Origin: Amycolatopsis pretoriensis
Lineage (GTDB): Bacteria > Actinomycetota > Actinomycetes > Mycobacteriales > Pseudonocardiaceae
Assembly: GCF_900107925.1 (NCBI RefSeq)
Contig: NZ_FNUJ01000020.1
Location: forward strand, 1-64,000
Length of the DNA: 64,000 bases
Direction of reading: 5' to 3'
The position numbers were made by a program, and so were the translations under genes. Every line of letters begins with the position of its first letter. Position 1 is the stretch's first letter. The notes under the pieces are model-generated. The model worked only from the letters and a program-made list of their open reading frames with translations, had not been told where the DNA came from and did not search any database. Of the stretch, positions 1-7,471 are shown piece after piece.

Positions 1-90
1 ATCCCCACCCGAAAGTGGTTCAGCGTTCGACTTGCATGTGTTAAGCACGCCGCCAGCGTTCGTCCTGAGCCAGGATCAAACTCTCCAACA
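1..90 (-). rRNA. 16S ribosomal RNA, 5' end (partial)
   Basis: The reverse complement of positions 73-84 is the conserved 5' motif AGAGTTTGATCC, followed by the universal start of 16S rRNA (TGGCTCAGGACGAACGCTGG and onward). The gene runs off the left edge, so only about 90 of roughly 1500 bases are present. The exact mature 5' end (about 88-92) is an estimate. The rest of the rRNA operon lies to the left of the window. Confidence 0.97.
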
Positions 91-364
91 ATGAATAGTT
101 TAATCGAGGCAATGTTAATGCTCTCAAAGGAACCTCATACGAGGTTTCATATATAAGCTCTACTGGCTTAGTTCACTAGCACACTGTTGAGTTCTCAAGC
201 AACACACCTCGAGTCCGCCGCGATCATGCGGCTCGCTCGAAGCGAGTCATTCCTAGCAGTTTGTGTGGGACACCCACTCAATCGCCTCAGGCGAGAGCTT
301 GGTTCGTGTCCCGGCGGCCACCCGGTTTCCCTGGCGACTTGGAGAACTTTACACCCCGCGAAGA
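91..364 (-). promoter_or_regulatory. rRNA operon leader and promoter region
   Basis: This gene-free stretch lies between tyrS and 16S on the minus strand. Positions 179-202 (minus: TTGCTTGAGAACTCAACAGT then GTGC) match the leader element that commonly precedes 16S rRNA in actinobacteria and is linked to pre-rRNA processing or antitermination. A 6-bp hairpin (AACCTC-ATAC-GAGGTT, 131-146) sits closer to 16S. A weak promoter may lie near 260-285 (minus TTGAGT, then TAGGAA about 20 bases on), but I cannot fix the transcription start. Long frames in this stretch are not genes. Confidence 0.7.
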
Positions 365-424
365 GGCCCGAAACAGGGGGGTACCTTAACCGCGTTCGCG
401 CAGGTCAGGCCCCTGTTTCGGGCC
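365..424 (-). terminator. inverted repeat downstream of tyrS
   Basis: The 15-bp arms are perfectly complementary: GGCCCGAAACAGGGG (365-379) and CCCCTGTTTCGGGCC (410-424), separated by 30 bases. The structure starts 12 bases after the tyrS stop and separates tyrS from the rRNA operon. There is no U-tract, as is usual in high-GC actinomycetes. Confidence 0.7.
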
Positions 425-435
425 ACCCGGGCCGG

Positions 436-1710
436 TCAGCCGCCGAGGGCGACGCCGGCGACGTTCCGCTTGCCCTTGCGGACGACGAGCCACTTGCCGT
501 GCAGGGCGTCGCCCGGCGCCGGCTTCCACTCCTCGTCGGCGATCTTCACGTTGTTGACGTACGCGCCGCCCTCCTTGAGCGTGCGGCGCGCGGCGCCCTT
601 GCTGTCCACCAGTCCCCCGGCGAGCAGCAGGTCGACGATCGTCGGGTCCCCGGACGGGTCGACCTTGCCGTTCGGCACCTCGGCCATGGCCGCGTCGAGG
701 GTGCGTTCGTCCAGCTCGCCGAGCTCCCCGCGGCCGAACAGCGCCTGGCTGGCGTTGATCACCTGCCGGGTCTGCTCCTCGCCGTGGACGAGGATCGTGA
801 ACTCCTCCGCCAGCCGCTTCTGCGCGGCACGCAGATGCGGACGCTGCTCGGTGTCCTCGGCCAGCGAAGCGATCTCCTCCTGGCTCAGGAACGTGAACAT
901 CCGCAGGTAGCGGACCACGTCGGCGTCGCCGACGTTCACGAAGTACTGGTACCAGGCGTACGGCGAGGTCATCCCCGGGTCGAGCCAGAGGTTCCCGCCG
1001 CCGGTGGACTTGCCGAACTTGCGGCCCTCGGCGTCGGTGACCAGGGGCGCGGTCAGCGCGTGCGCGCCCGCGCCGTCGGTCCGGCGGATCAGGTCGACCC
1101 CGCCGACGAGGTTGCCCCACTGGTCGGACCCGCCGACCTGCAGCTTGCAGCCGTACTTGCGGTGCAGCTGCAGGTAGTCCTGCGACTGCAGCAGCAGGTA
1201 GCTGAACTCGGTGTACGACATGCCGTCGCCCTCGAGCCGCCGCTTCACGGTCTCCCGGTTCAGCATGACGTTGATCGAGAAGTGCTTCCCGACGTCGCGC
1301 AGGAACTCCAGGGCGGTCTGCTGCCCGGTCCAGTTCAGGTTGTTCTCGACGATCGCGCCGGTAGGCGACTCGTCGAAGTCGACGAACCGCTCGAGCTGGC
1401 CGCGGATGCGCCCGGCCCAGTCGGCGACGACGTCGAGCGTGTTCAGCGTGCGCTCACCGGTGTCCCGCGGGTCGCCGATCATCCCGGTCGCGCCACCGGC
1501 CAGCACGATCGGCCGGTGCCCGGCGCGCTGGAAGCGCTTCAGCATGAGCAGCGGGACCAGGTTGCCGGCGTGCAGGCTGGGTGCGGTCGGGTCGAAGCCG
1601 CAATAGAGCGTCACGGGACCCTGGTCGAGCTCGCGCCGGAGGGCGTCGATGTCGGTGGACTGCGCGATGAGGCCGCGCCAGGTCAGCTCGTCGAGGATGT
1701 GTTCGCTCAC
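436..1710 (-). CDS. tyrS: tyrosyl-tRNA synthetase
   Basis: This 424-aa class I aminoacyl-tRNA synthetase charges tRNA-Tyr with tyrosine in the cytoplasm. The HIGH-type motif is HAGN (residues 47-50) and the KMSKS-type motif is KFGKS (231-235). The tyrosine-site stretch QVGGSDQWGNL lies between them, and the C-terminal part (about 355-415) looks like an S4 RNA-binding domain. Length is normal for bacterial TyrRS. The start is GTG at 1710 with GGAGG about 10 bases upstream. It sits directly upstream of the rRNA operon on the same strand, separated from it by an inverted repeat. The alkyladenine glycosylase gene precedes it by about 30 bases and may be cotranscribed. Confidence 0.97.
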   Translation of the reverse strand: MSEHILDELTWRGLIAQSTDIDALRRELDQGPVTLYCGFDPTAPSLHAGNLVPLLMLKRFQRAGHRPIVLAGGATGMIGDPRDTGERTLNTLDVVADWAGRIRGQLERFVDFDESPTGAIVENNLNWTGQQTALEFLRDVGKHFSINVMLNRETVKRRLEGDGMSYTEFSYLLLQSQDYLQLHRKYGCKLQVGGSDQWGNLVGGVDLIRRTDGAGAHALTAPLVTDAEGRKFGKSTGGGNLWLDPGMTSPYAWYQYFVNVGDADVVRYLRMFTFLSQEEIASLAEDTEQRPHLRAAQKRLAEEFTILVHGEEQTRQVINASQALFGRGELGELDERTLDAAMAEVPNGKVDPSGDPTIVDLLLAGGLVDSKGAARRTLKEGGAYVNNVKIADEEWKPAPGDALHGKWLVVRKGKRNVAGVALGG

Positions 1711-1742
1711 GCCTGTAGATCCTCCCGCACCAGGTCAACCGA

Positions 1743-2381
1743 CTAACTGGCGGGTCGGACCCGGCGCTTCCCGCCGCGGCGGTAGGTGGACACGGCGGGC
1801 GACGCGCCGTCCCAGAAGCGCCACGGCGTGTCCATGGCCATCGCGACGCCGACGCGGGGCCCGACGCGGATCCGCTCGGCCGGGACGCGCTCACCGACGC
1901 GCAGCCGGACCGGGGACGCCGGGTCGGTCAGGTCGACGCCGTTCTGCGCGCGGTCGACGCGCAGCACCGACGTCAGGATGGCCGGGCCCTTGGCCAGCTC
2001 GCCGGTCCCCCGCGCGGACGGCCGCCGCTTGCGGACGACGTCGAGGCCTTCGACGACCTCGCCCGCGCGGAGCAGTACCGCGCCGGGCATGTCTTCGTGC
2101 GTGCCGACGACGTTCGCGCAGAAGTGCATCCCGTAGACGAAGTACACGTACAGGTGCCCCGCGGGCCCCCACATGACGGCGTTGCGCGGAGTCCGGCCGC
2201 GGTAGCAGTGCGACGCCGGGTCGTCTTCGCCGCGGTAGGCCTCCACCTCCACGAGCCGGACGCCGACCGTGCCGTCGGGGCCGTCGGCCTCCAGGACCGC
2301 GCCGAGCAGCAGGTGGGCCAGGTCGACCGGGTCGAGGGCCAGCTCGTCGCGGGTGAACAACCGGCCTGCGTCGCCGCTCAA
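1743..2381 (-). CDS. DNA-3-methyladenine glycosylase (AAG/MPG family)
   Basis: This enzyme removes alkylated purines such as 3-methyladenine from DNA to start base-excision repair. The sequence carries the family core RLVEVEAYRGEDDPASH, which includes the catalytic glutamate, followed by the TPRNAVMWGPAGHLYVYFVYG block. I chose the TTG start at 2381 because GAGAGGA lies six bases upstream and it gives a 212-aa protein beginning near the usual family N terminus. A start 20 codons earlier (2441) would fall inside the TetR operator and promoter region of the divergent operon. tyrS follows closely on the same strand. Confidence 0.93.
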   Translation of the reverse strand: MSGDAGRLFTRDELALDPVDLAHLLLGAVLEADGPDGTVGVRLVEVEAYRGEDDPASHCYRGRTPRNAVMWGPAGHLYVYFVYGMHFCANVVGTHEDMPGAVLLRAGEVVEGLDVVRKRRPSARGTGELAKGPAILTSVLRVDRAQNGVDLTDPASPVRLRVGERVPAERIRVGPRVGVAMAMDTPWRFWDGASPAVSTYRRGGKRRVRPAS

Positions 2382-2425
2382 ACGGGTTCCTCTCTTCGGC
2401 TTGCCTGGCCGGACCACCCTAACCC

Positions 2426-2475
2426 TTGAGCGATCGCTCAAACTTCTCTACAGTCCATTTGAGCAGTCGCTCAAA
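2426..2475 (+). promoter_or_regulatory. promoter with two TetR-type operators
   Basis: A perfect 16-bp palindrome TTGAGCGATCGCTCAA (2426-2441) and a near-copy TTTGAGC-AGTC-GCTCAAA (2458-2475) flank a promoter. The -35 is TTGAGC (2426-2431), inside the first palindrome. A 17-bp spacer leads to the -10 TACAGT (2449-2454), and the second palindrome covers the expected transcription start. Binding at either site would block RNA polymerase. The probable binder is the TetR protein encoded as the last gene of this operon, but that assignment is inference. Confidence 0.85.
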
Positions 2476-2494
2476 CTCTGAGGGGAGCCGGGAG

Positions 2495-3040
2495 ATGCGA
2501 CCGAAGGCGCTCTACGTCGAGACCCTGATCCGCACGGACCTGGACACGCTGTGGGAGCACACCCAGGACCCGGCGCTGCACCGGCGCTGGGACCTGCGCT
2601 TCGCCGACATCAGCCCGCTCGCCGGGCACGACGGTCACTTCCGCTACGCCTCGCGGTTCCTCGGGGTGACGGTCACCGGGGTCGGGGTGAGCGCGGCGTC
2701 GCGCACCTGGCCGGACGGCTCGCGCACGTCGGTGCTGCGGTTCGCCTCCGCCGACCCGCTGTCGCTGATCAGCGCGGGCGCCGGGTTCTGGCGCTACACA
2801 CCGGTCGGCGACGGCGTCCGGTTCGTCACCGGCTTCGACTACGGCACCCGCTGGGGCCGCGTCGGGCAGCTGGCCGACCGCGCGTTCCGCCCGCTGTTCG
2901 GCTGGATGACGGCCTGGTCGTTCGACCGGCTGCGGCTGTGGCTCGAGACCGGGACACCCCCGGAAGAACAGCTCCTGACCGCGCCTTCGGCCGCCCGCTG
3001 CGGCCGGACCCGCCCCCGGGACGAGGTGGCGGCGCGATGA
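2495..3040 (+). CDS. SRPBCC family protein (polyketide cyclase-like)
   Basis: This 181-aa protein resembles the START/SRPBCC fold (LWEHTQDPALHRRWDLRF near the N terminus, then alternating strands and a C-terminal helix around WMTAWSFDRLRLWLE). Such proteins bind hydrophobic ligands, and no substrate can be read from the sequence. The ATG at 2495 follows GGGAGCCGGGAG. An in-frame start at 2426 would lie upstream of the promoter. It is the first gene of a three-gene operon and overlaps the DUF4166 gene by 4 bp (ATGA), so the two are probably translationally coupled. The TetR-type operators lie directly upstream. Confidence 0.8.
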   Translation: MRPKALYVETLIRTDLDTLWEHTQDPALHRRWDLRFADISPLAGHDGHFRYASRFLGVTVTGVGVSAASRTWPDGSRTSVLRFASADPLSLISAGAGFWRYTPVGDGVRFVTGFDYGTRWGRVGQLADRAFRPLFGWMTAWSFDRLRLWLETGTPPEEQLLTAPSAARCGRTRPRDEVAAR

Positions 3041-3705
3041 CCGGCGTCTTCGAACGCGCGCTCGGCGCCGACTTCGCGTTCCTGCACCCGCGCATGCGGG
3101 AGCGGCTCGCCCTCGCGGGCGGGCGCGGCATGATCGGCCACGGCGTGATGGACCGGATCTGGCGCGGCCCCGGCTTCACACTGCCGTTCCTGTGGCTCGG
3201 GTCGACGCGGCACATCCTGTTCCCCGACTGCGGCCGGAACGTGCCGTTCACCATCGAGAACTACCCGTACGTGGACCGGCACGGCCGCGAGACGGTGTCG
3301 TTCGTGCGCACCTTCGAATTCCCGAGAAGGCGCAGGCGGTTCGACGCGCAGATGGTGTTCAGCCCCGGGCGCGGGCTCGTCGACTACCTGGGAACGCACC
3401 AGCACCTGGCGGTCGACCTCGCGGTGTCGGCCCGGCCGGACGGCGGGTTCCGGATCCGCACCGGCGAGTTCCGGCTCCAGGAGGGCCCGGTCCGCGCCGG
3501 CCTGCCGCGGGCGCTCACCGGCTCCGCGCGGGTCGAAGAGTGGTTCGACGAGGAGAGCGGCCAGTTCCGGATCGAAGTAGCGGTGGTCAACCCGCGCTTC
3601 GGACCGGTGTTCGGCTACGAAGGCGCGTTCGGCGCGCGGTTCGTCGACGTCGGCGGCGGGGTGAGCGGGGCGGTCAAGCCACTCCGTGAGAAGGTCATGG
3701 ACTGA
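3037..3705 (+). CDS. DUF4166 domain protein
   Basis: This 222-aa protein matches the DUF4166 pattern: it opens with FERALGADFAFLHPRMRERL and carries TIENYPYVDRHGRETVSFVR and GTHQHLAVDL. The family has no established reaction. It often occurs next to saccharopine-dehydrogenase-like or lipid-related genes, but here its partner is an SRPBCC protein. There is no signal peptide or membrane segment. Its start overlaps the previous stop by 4 bp, and its stop overlaps the tetR start by 1 bp, so all three proteins are made from one mRNA and probably share one inducing ligand (inference). Confidence 0.8.
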   Translation: MTGVFERALGADFAFLHPRMRERLALAGGRGMIGHGVMDRIWRGPGFTLPFLWLGSTRHILFPDCGRNVPFTIENYPYVDRHGRETVSFVRTFEFPRRRRRFDAQMVFSPGRGLVDYLGTHQHLAVDLAVSARPDGGFRIRTGEFRLQEGPVRAGLPRALTGSARVEEWFDEESGQFRIEVAVVNPRFGPVFGYEGAFGARFVDVGGGVSGAVKPLREKVMD

Positions 3706-4355
3706 TGGGCACCGGCCGGAACTCCAGCTCGCGCGACACGAAGCAGAAGCTCGTGGACGGCGTGCTCGAGATCATCCGGCACCAGGGCATCACCGCGGTC
3801 TCCGCGCGGTCGGTCGCGACCGCGGCCGGCGCCAACCAGGCGCTGATCTTCTACCACTTCGGCAGCGTCGAAGAGCTCATCGCGCAGGCCTGCATCATCG
3901 CGACCGAAGCCCGCGTCTCGCTCTACCGGGAGCGCTTCGCCGCCGTGAACTCGGTCGGCGACCTGCTGGAGCTCGGCCGCGAGATCCGGGTCGCCGAACG
4001 CGCGGAGGGCAACCTCGCCGTGCTGGCCCAGACGCTGGCCGGGGCGCAGGGCAGCGAGCGGCTCTCCCAGGCGACCCGCGAGGGCCTGGAGAAGTGGATC
4101 ACCGAGGTCCGGACGGCGCTGGAGCGCGTGCTCGCCGGCTCGCCGCTGGCCGACCTGGCGGACCCCGCCGGCCTGGCCCACGCCGTGTCGTCGGGGTTCC
4201 TCGGGCTGTCGCTGTTCGAGACCGTCGACCCCGACGGCGCCGAGCAGGCCATCGCCGCGCTGGAGCAGCTGGCCGTGCTCGTCGACGTCCTCGACGGGCT
4301 CGGCCCGGTGGCCACGCGGGCCGTCCGGGCCAAGCTCCGCAAATCCCTCAGTTGA
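3705..4355 (+). CDS. TetR/AcrR family regulator
   Basis: This 216-aa protein has a TetR-type N-terminal DNA-binding domain: TKQKLVDGVLEIIRHQGITA, then a helix-turn-helix region SVATAAGANQALIFYHFGS (about residues 36-55). A helical ligand-binding domain of unknown specificity follows. It is the last gene of the SRPBCC-DUF4166-tetR operon (TGATG overlap). The two palindromes at 2426-2475 are the natural candidates for its operators, which would make the operon autoregulated. Its 3' end overlaps the convergent argH by 8 bp. Confidence 0.92.
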   Translation: MGTGRNSSSRDTKQKLVDGVLEIIRHQGITAVSARSVATAAGANQALIFYHFGSVEELIAQACIIATEARVSLYRERFAAVNSVGDLLELGREIRVAERAEGNLAVLAQTLAGAQGSERLSQATREGLEKWITEVRTALERVLAGSPLADLADPAGLAHAVSSGFLGLSLFETVDPDGAEQAIAALEQLAVLVDVLDGLGPVATRAVRAKLRKSLS

Positions 4356-5763
4356 GCCACTGACGGGCCGCGGTGACCCGCTCTTCGAGCCGCGCGCGCT
4401 GTTCGGCCACCCGCTCGGGCGCCGTGCCACCGCGGGCGTTGCGCGACTTCACCGAGCCCTCGACGGTCAACACGGCCCGCACCTCGGGGGTGAGCGCCGG
4501 GTTGATCTTCTCGAACTCCTCGTCGGTCAGCTCGTCCAAGCCGGCGCCGCGCGCTTCGGCGACGCGGACGCTCTCGCCCGCCGCCTCGTGCGCGACGCGG
4601 AACGGGACGCCCTGGCGCACCAGCCACTCCGCGATGTCCGTGGCGAGGGTGAACCCGGCCGGGGCCAGCTCGGCGAGCCGGTCGGTGTGGAACGTCAGCG
4701 TGCTGACCATCCCGGCGATCGCCGGGAACAGAAGCTCGAGCTGCTCGACCGAGTCGAACACCGGCTCCTTGTCCTCCTGCAGGTCGCGGTTGTAGGCCAG
4801 CGGCTGCGCCTTGAGGGTGGCCAGCAGGCCGGTCAGGTTGCCGATCAACCGGCCCGCCTTGCCGCGGGTCAGCTCCGCGACGTCCGGGTTCTTCTTCTGC
4901 GGCATGATCGAACTGCCGGTCGCCCAGGCGTCGTCCAGCGTCACGTAGCCGAACTCGGCGGTGTTCCAGATGATCACCTCTTCGGCGATCCGGGACAGGT
5001 TCACCGCGAGCATCGCGACGGCGAAGGCGAACTCGGCGACGAAGTCGCGCGAAGCGGTGCCGTCGATGGAGTTCTCGACGCTGGTCGCGAAGCCCAGCTC
5101 CGCGGCGACGGCCTCGGGGTCGAGCCCCAGCGACGAACCGGCGAGCGCACCCGAGCCGTACGGCGACTCGGCCGTGCGGGTGTCCCAGTCCTGCAGCCGC
5201 GAGACGTCGCGCAGCAGCGCCTGGCCGTGGGCCATCAGGTGGTGCGCGAGCAGCACCGGCTGGGCGTGCTGCAGGTGCGTGCGGCCCGGCAGGATCGCGT
5301 CCGGGTGGCGCTTGGCCTGCGACACCAGCGCGTCGACGACGTCGAGCGTGCCGGCGACGACCCGGCGGGCGGCGTCGCGCAGCCACATCCGGAACAGCGT
5401 CGCCACCTGGTCGTTGCGCGACCGGCCGGCGCGCAGCTTGCCGCCGAGCTCGGTGCCGGCCCGCTCGAGCAGGCCGCGTTCGAGCGCGGTGTGCACGTCC
5501 TCGTCGGCGATCGTCGGCGTGAACGCCCCCGAGGCGACGTCCTGGGCGAGCGTGTCCAGCGCGGTCAGCATGCCGGCGAGCTCGTCCTCGGTGAGCAGGC
5601 CCGCCTTGCTCAGCACGCGGGCGTGCGCGCGGGACCCGGCGATGTCGTAGGGCGCCAGGCGCCAGTCGAAGTGCGTCGACGCGCTCAGCGCGGCCATGGC
5701 CTCCGCCGGACCGCTGGCGAACCGGCCGCCCCACAGCTGCACCGGCTGCTCGTTCCCGCTCAC
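4348..5763 (-). CDS. argH: argininosuccinate lyase
   Basis: This 471-aa enzyme cleaves argininosuccinate to arginine and fumarate, the last step of arginine synthesis. The superfamily signature GSSIMPQKKNP is at residues 283-293 and carries the mobile-loop serine. THLQHAQP (162-169) supplies the conserved histidine region, and RAGRSRNDQ (111-119) is also typical. Length matches the family. The GTG start at 5763 lies 30 bases after the argG-like remnant stop, in the position argH usually takes after argG. Last gene of the arginine operon. Confidence 0.97.
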   Translation of the reverse strand: MSGNEQPVQLWGGRFASGPAEAMAALSASTHFDWRLAPYDIAGSRAHARVLSKAGLLTEDELAGMLTALDTLAQDVASGAFTPTIADEDVHTALERGLLERAGTELGGKLRAGRSRNDQVATLFRMWLRDAARRVVAGTLDVVDALVSQAKRHPDAILPGRTHLQHAQPVLLAHHLMAHGQALLRDVSRLQDWDTRTAESPYGSGALAGSSLGLDPEAVAAELGFATSVENSIDGTASRDFVAEFAFAVAMLAVNLSRIAEEVIIWNTAEFGYVTLDDAWATGSSIMPQKKNPDVAELTRGKAGRLIGNLTGLLATLKAQPLAYNRDLQEDKEPVFDSVEQLELLFPAIAGMVSTLTFHTDRLAELAPAGFTLATDIAEWLVRQGVPFRVAHEAAGESVRVAEARGAGLDELTDEEFEKINPALTPEVRAVLTVEGSVKSRNARGGTAPERVAEQRARLEERVTAARQWLN

Positions 5764-5793
5764 TGTTCTCGCTTCTCCTCGGTGTTCGTGTCT

Positions 5794-6051
5794 TCAGGCG
5801 ACCGTGATCCGGCCGTCGTACAGGACCAGGCGGACACTGGCATACCCGCGGCCGGTCCGCCGTTCGAGTGCGGCGCACGCTTCGCCGCGCCCGATTCTCT
5901 GCGCTTCGCCGCGCGCGCTCAGCATCCGGCGGGCTTCGGCGACGGAGACGGTCTCGCCGTCGATCGCCACCGGGACCCCCCGGTCGAAGGTGACGACGAC
6001 CTCGTCCGGTGCGAGGAACTCGCCCTCGGCCGGGAAGATGTCGCCGATCAT
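5794..6051 (-). CDS. argG-derived 85-aa ORF between argR and argH
   Basis: Residues 15-35 (APDEVVVTFDRGVPVAIDGE and on) resemble the internal ArgG segment E-V-TF--GVPVA-DGE. The last residues (SVRLVLYDGRITVA) resemble the ArgG C-terminal strand VRL-L--GR. The parts that bind ATP, citrulline and aspartate are absent, so it cannot be an argininosuccinate synthase. It occupies the slot argG normally has between argR and argH. The start ATG overlaps the argR stop (ATGA) and the frame is open. It may be a decayed argG or a retained small protein; which one is unknown. The homology is from memory of the family, not from an alignment. Confidence 0.7.
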   Translation of the reverse strand: MIGDIFPAEGEFLAPDEVVVTFDRGVPVAIDGETVSVAEARRMLSARGEAQRIGRGEACAALERRTGRGYASVRLVLYDGRITVA

Positions 6052-6548
6052 GGTGTTCCTTCGTCCGCCGATCGCTGCGCGAGGGCGGCGAAGCGCTCCG
6101 CGAGTTCCTTGCCCGTCAAGGGTTCCCGGGCGATCACGGCGACGGTGTCGTCCCCCGCGATCGACCCGACGACCTCTTCGAGCGCGGCCCGGTCGATCGC
6201 GCTGGCCAGGAACTGCGCCGCGCCCGGCGGCGTCCGCAGCACCATCAGGTTGCCCGACGAGTCGGCCGAGACCATCAGCTCCGCGAGCAGCCGGGAGAGC
6301 CGCGACGTGCCGCCCTGCACCCCGCGGACGGGGCTGCCGTCCTCCGGGATGACGTAGACCGGTGCACCCGAGTCCGGACCGCGCAGCTTGACCGCGCCGA
6401 GCTCGTCGAGGTCGCGCGACAGCGTCGCCTGCGTGACCTCGATGCCTTCGGCGGCCAGCAGCTTGGCCAGCTCGGTCTGGCTGCGGATCGTCATGGTCGA
6501 CACCAGTTCGGTGATCCGCGCCTGCCTGCCCACCCGGCTGCTGGTCAT
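6048..6548 (-). CDS. argR: arginine repressor
   Basis: This 166-aa regulator senses arginine and binds ARG boxes as a hexamer. The N-terminal winged helix carries the family signature (QTELAKLLAAEGIEVTQATLSRDLDELGAVKL). The C-terminal oligomerisation and arginine-binding region includes GTIAGDDT-type sequence (VVGSIAGDDTVAVIAR). ATG start 6548 overlaps the argF stop by 4 bp and the stop overlaps the argG-like ORF. Being inside the operon it probably controls, it should be autoregulated through the ARG box before argC. Confidence 0.97.
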   Translation of the reverse strand: MTSSRVGRQARITELVSTMTIRSQTELAKLLAAEGIEVTQATLSRDLDELGAVKLRGPDSGAPVYVIPEDGSPVRGVQGGTSRLSRLLAELMVSADSSGNLMVLRTPPGAAQFLASAIDRAALEEVVGSIAGDDTVAVIAREPLTGKELAERFAALAQRSADEGTP

Positions 6549-7471
6549 CGCCGGCTCTCTTCGAAGAGCCAGACCAGCAGGGCCTTCTGGGCGTGCAGCC
6601 GGTTCTCGGCCTCGTCCCACACCGCGCTCGCCGGGCCGTCGATCACCTCGTCGGTGATCTCCCAGCCGCGGTGCGCGGGCAGGCAGTGCAGGACGATCGC
6701 GTCGTCCGCGGCCTTCTTCAGCAGCTCGGTGTTGACCTGCAGGGCGCGGAACGGGCCGACCCGGTCGAGCCCGTCGTTCTCCTGCCCCATCGACGTCCAC
6801 GTGTCGGTGACGAGCACGTCCGCGCCGGCGACGGCCTCGTACGGGTCGGTGAAGACGGTGGCGGTGCCGCCGGTCTCCTCGCCGCGCTTCTTGGCGTCCA
6901 GCATGACCTGCTGGTCGGGCTGGAACCCGAGCGGCGAGACCACGCGGACGTGCATCCCGGCGGTGACCCCGGCGAGCAGCAGCGAGTGCGCCATGTTGTT
7001 GGCACCGTCGCCGAGGTAGACGAGAGTGAGACCTTCGAGCTTGCCCTTGCGCTCGCGGATCGTCATCAGGTCGGTGAGCGCCTGGCACGGGTGGAACTCG
7101 TCGGTGAGCGCGTTGACGACCGGGATCGACGCCGCCGACGCCATCGCCTCGATGCGCTTCTGCGCGAAGGTCCGCCACACGATCCCGTCGACGTACCGCG
7201 ACAGCACGCGCGAAGTGTCCTCGATGGTCTCTTCGCGGCCGAGCTGCATCGAGCGGCCGTCGACGATCACCGGGTGCCCGCCGAGCTGGCTGATGCCGAC
7301 CTCGAACGAGAAGCGCGTGCGGGTCGAGTTCTTCTCGAAGATCGCCGTGATCGACTTGCCGGCGAGGGTCTTGGTGCCGAGCGGGTCGGCTTTCAGCGCG
7401 TCCGCGAGGTCGAGGATGGCTTTCTGCTCGGCGGGACTGACGTCGTCGTCGCGGAGGAAGTGGCGGAGCAT
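6545..7471 (-). CDS. argF: ornithine carbamoyltransferase
   Basis: This 308-aa enzyme forms citrulline from ornithine and carbamoyl phosphate. The carbamoyl-phosphate-binding STRTR motif is at residues 49-53, and FHPCQALTDL and the ornithine-side HCLPAHRG motif are present. Length is typical for anabolic OTCases. The ATG at 7471 shares a base with the argD stop (TGATG) and the stop overlaps argR (ATGA), so translation is coupled through this part of the operon. Confidence 0.97.
   Translation of the reverse strand: MLRHFLRDDDVSPAEQKAILDLADALKADPLGTKTLAGKSITAIFEKNSTRTRFSFEVGISQLGGHPVIVDGRSMQLGREETIEDTSRVLSRYVDGIVWRTFAQKRIEAMASAASIPVVNALTDEFHPCQALTDLMTIRERKGKLEGLTLVYLGDGANNMAHSLLLAGVTAGMHVRVVSPLGFQPDQQVMLDAKKRGEETGGTATVFTDPYEAVAGADVLVTDTWTSMGQENDGLDRVGPFRALQVNTELLKKAADDAIVLHCLPAHRGWEITDEVIDGPASAVWDEAENRLHAQKALLVWLFEESRR

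Noticed and set aside
187..1746. 519-aa frame on the plus strand across tyrS
   Set aside because: It is antisense to a clear TyrRS gene and starts in the rRNA leader; long antisense frames are expected at this GC content.
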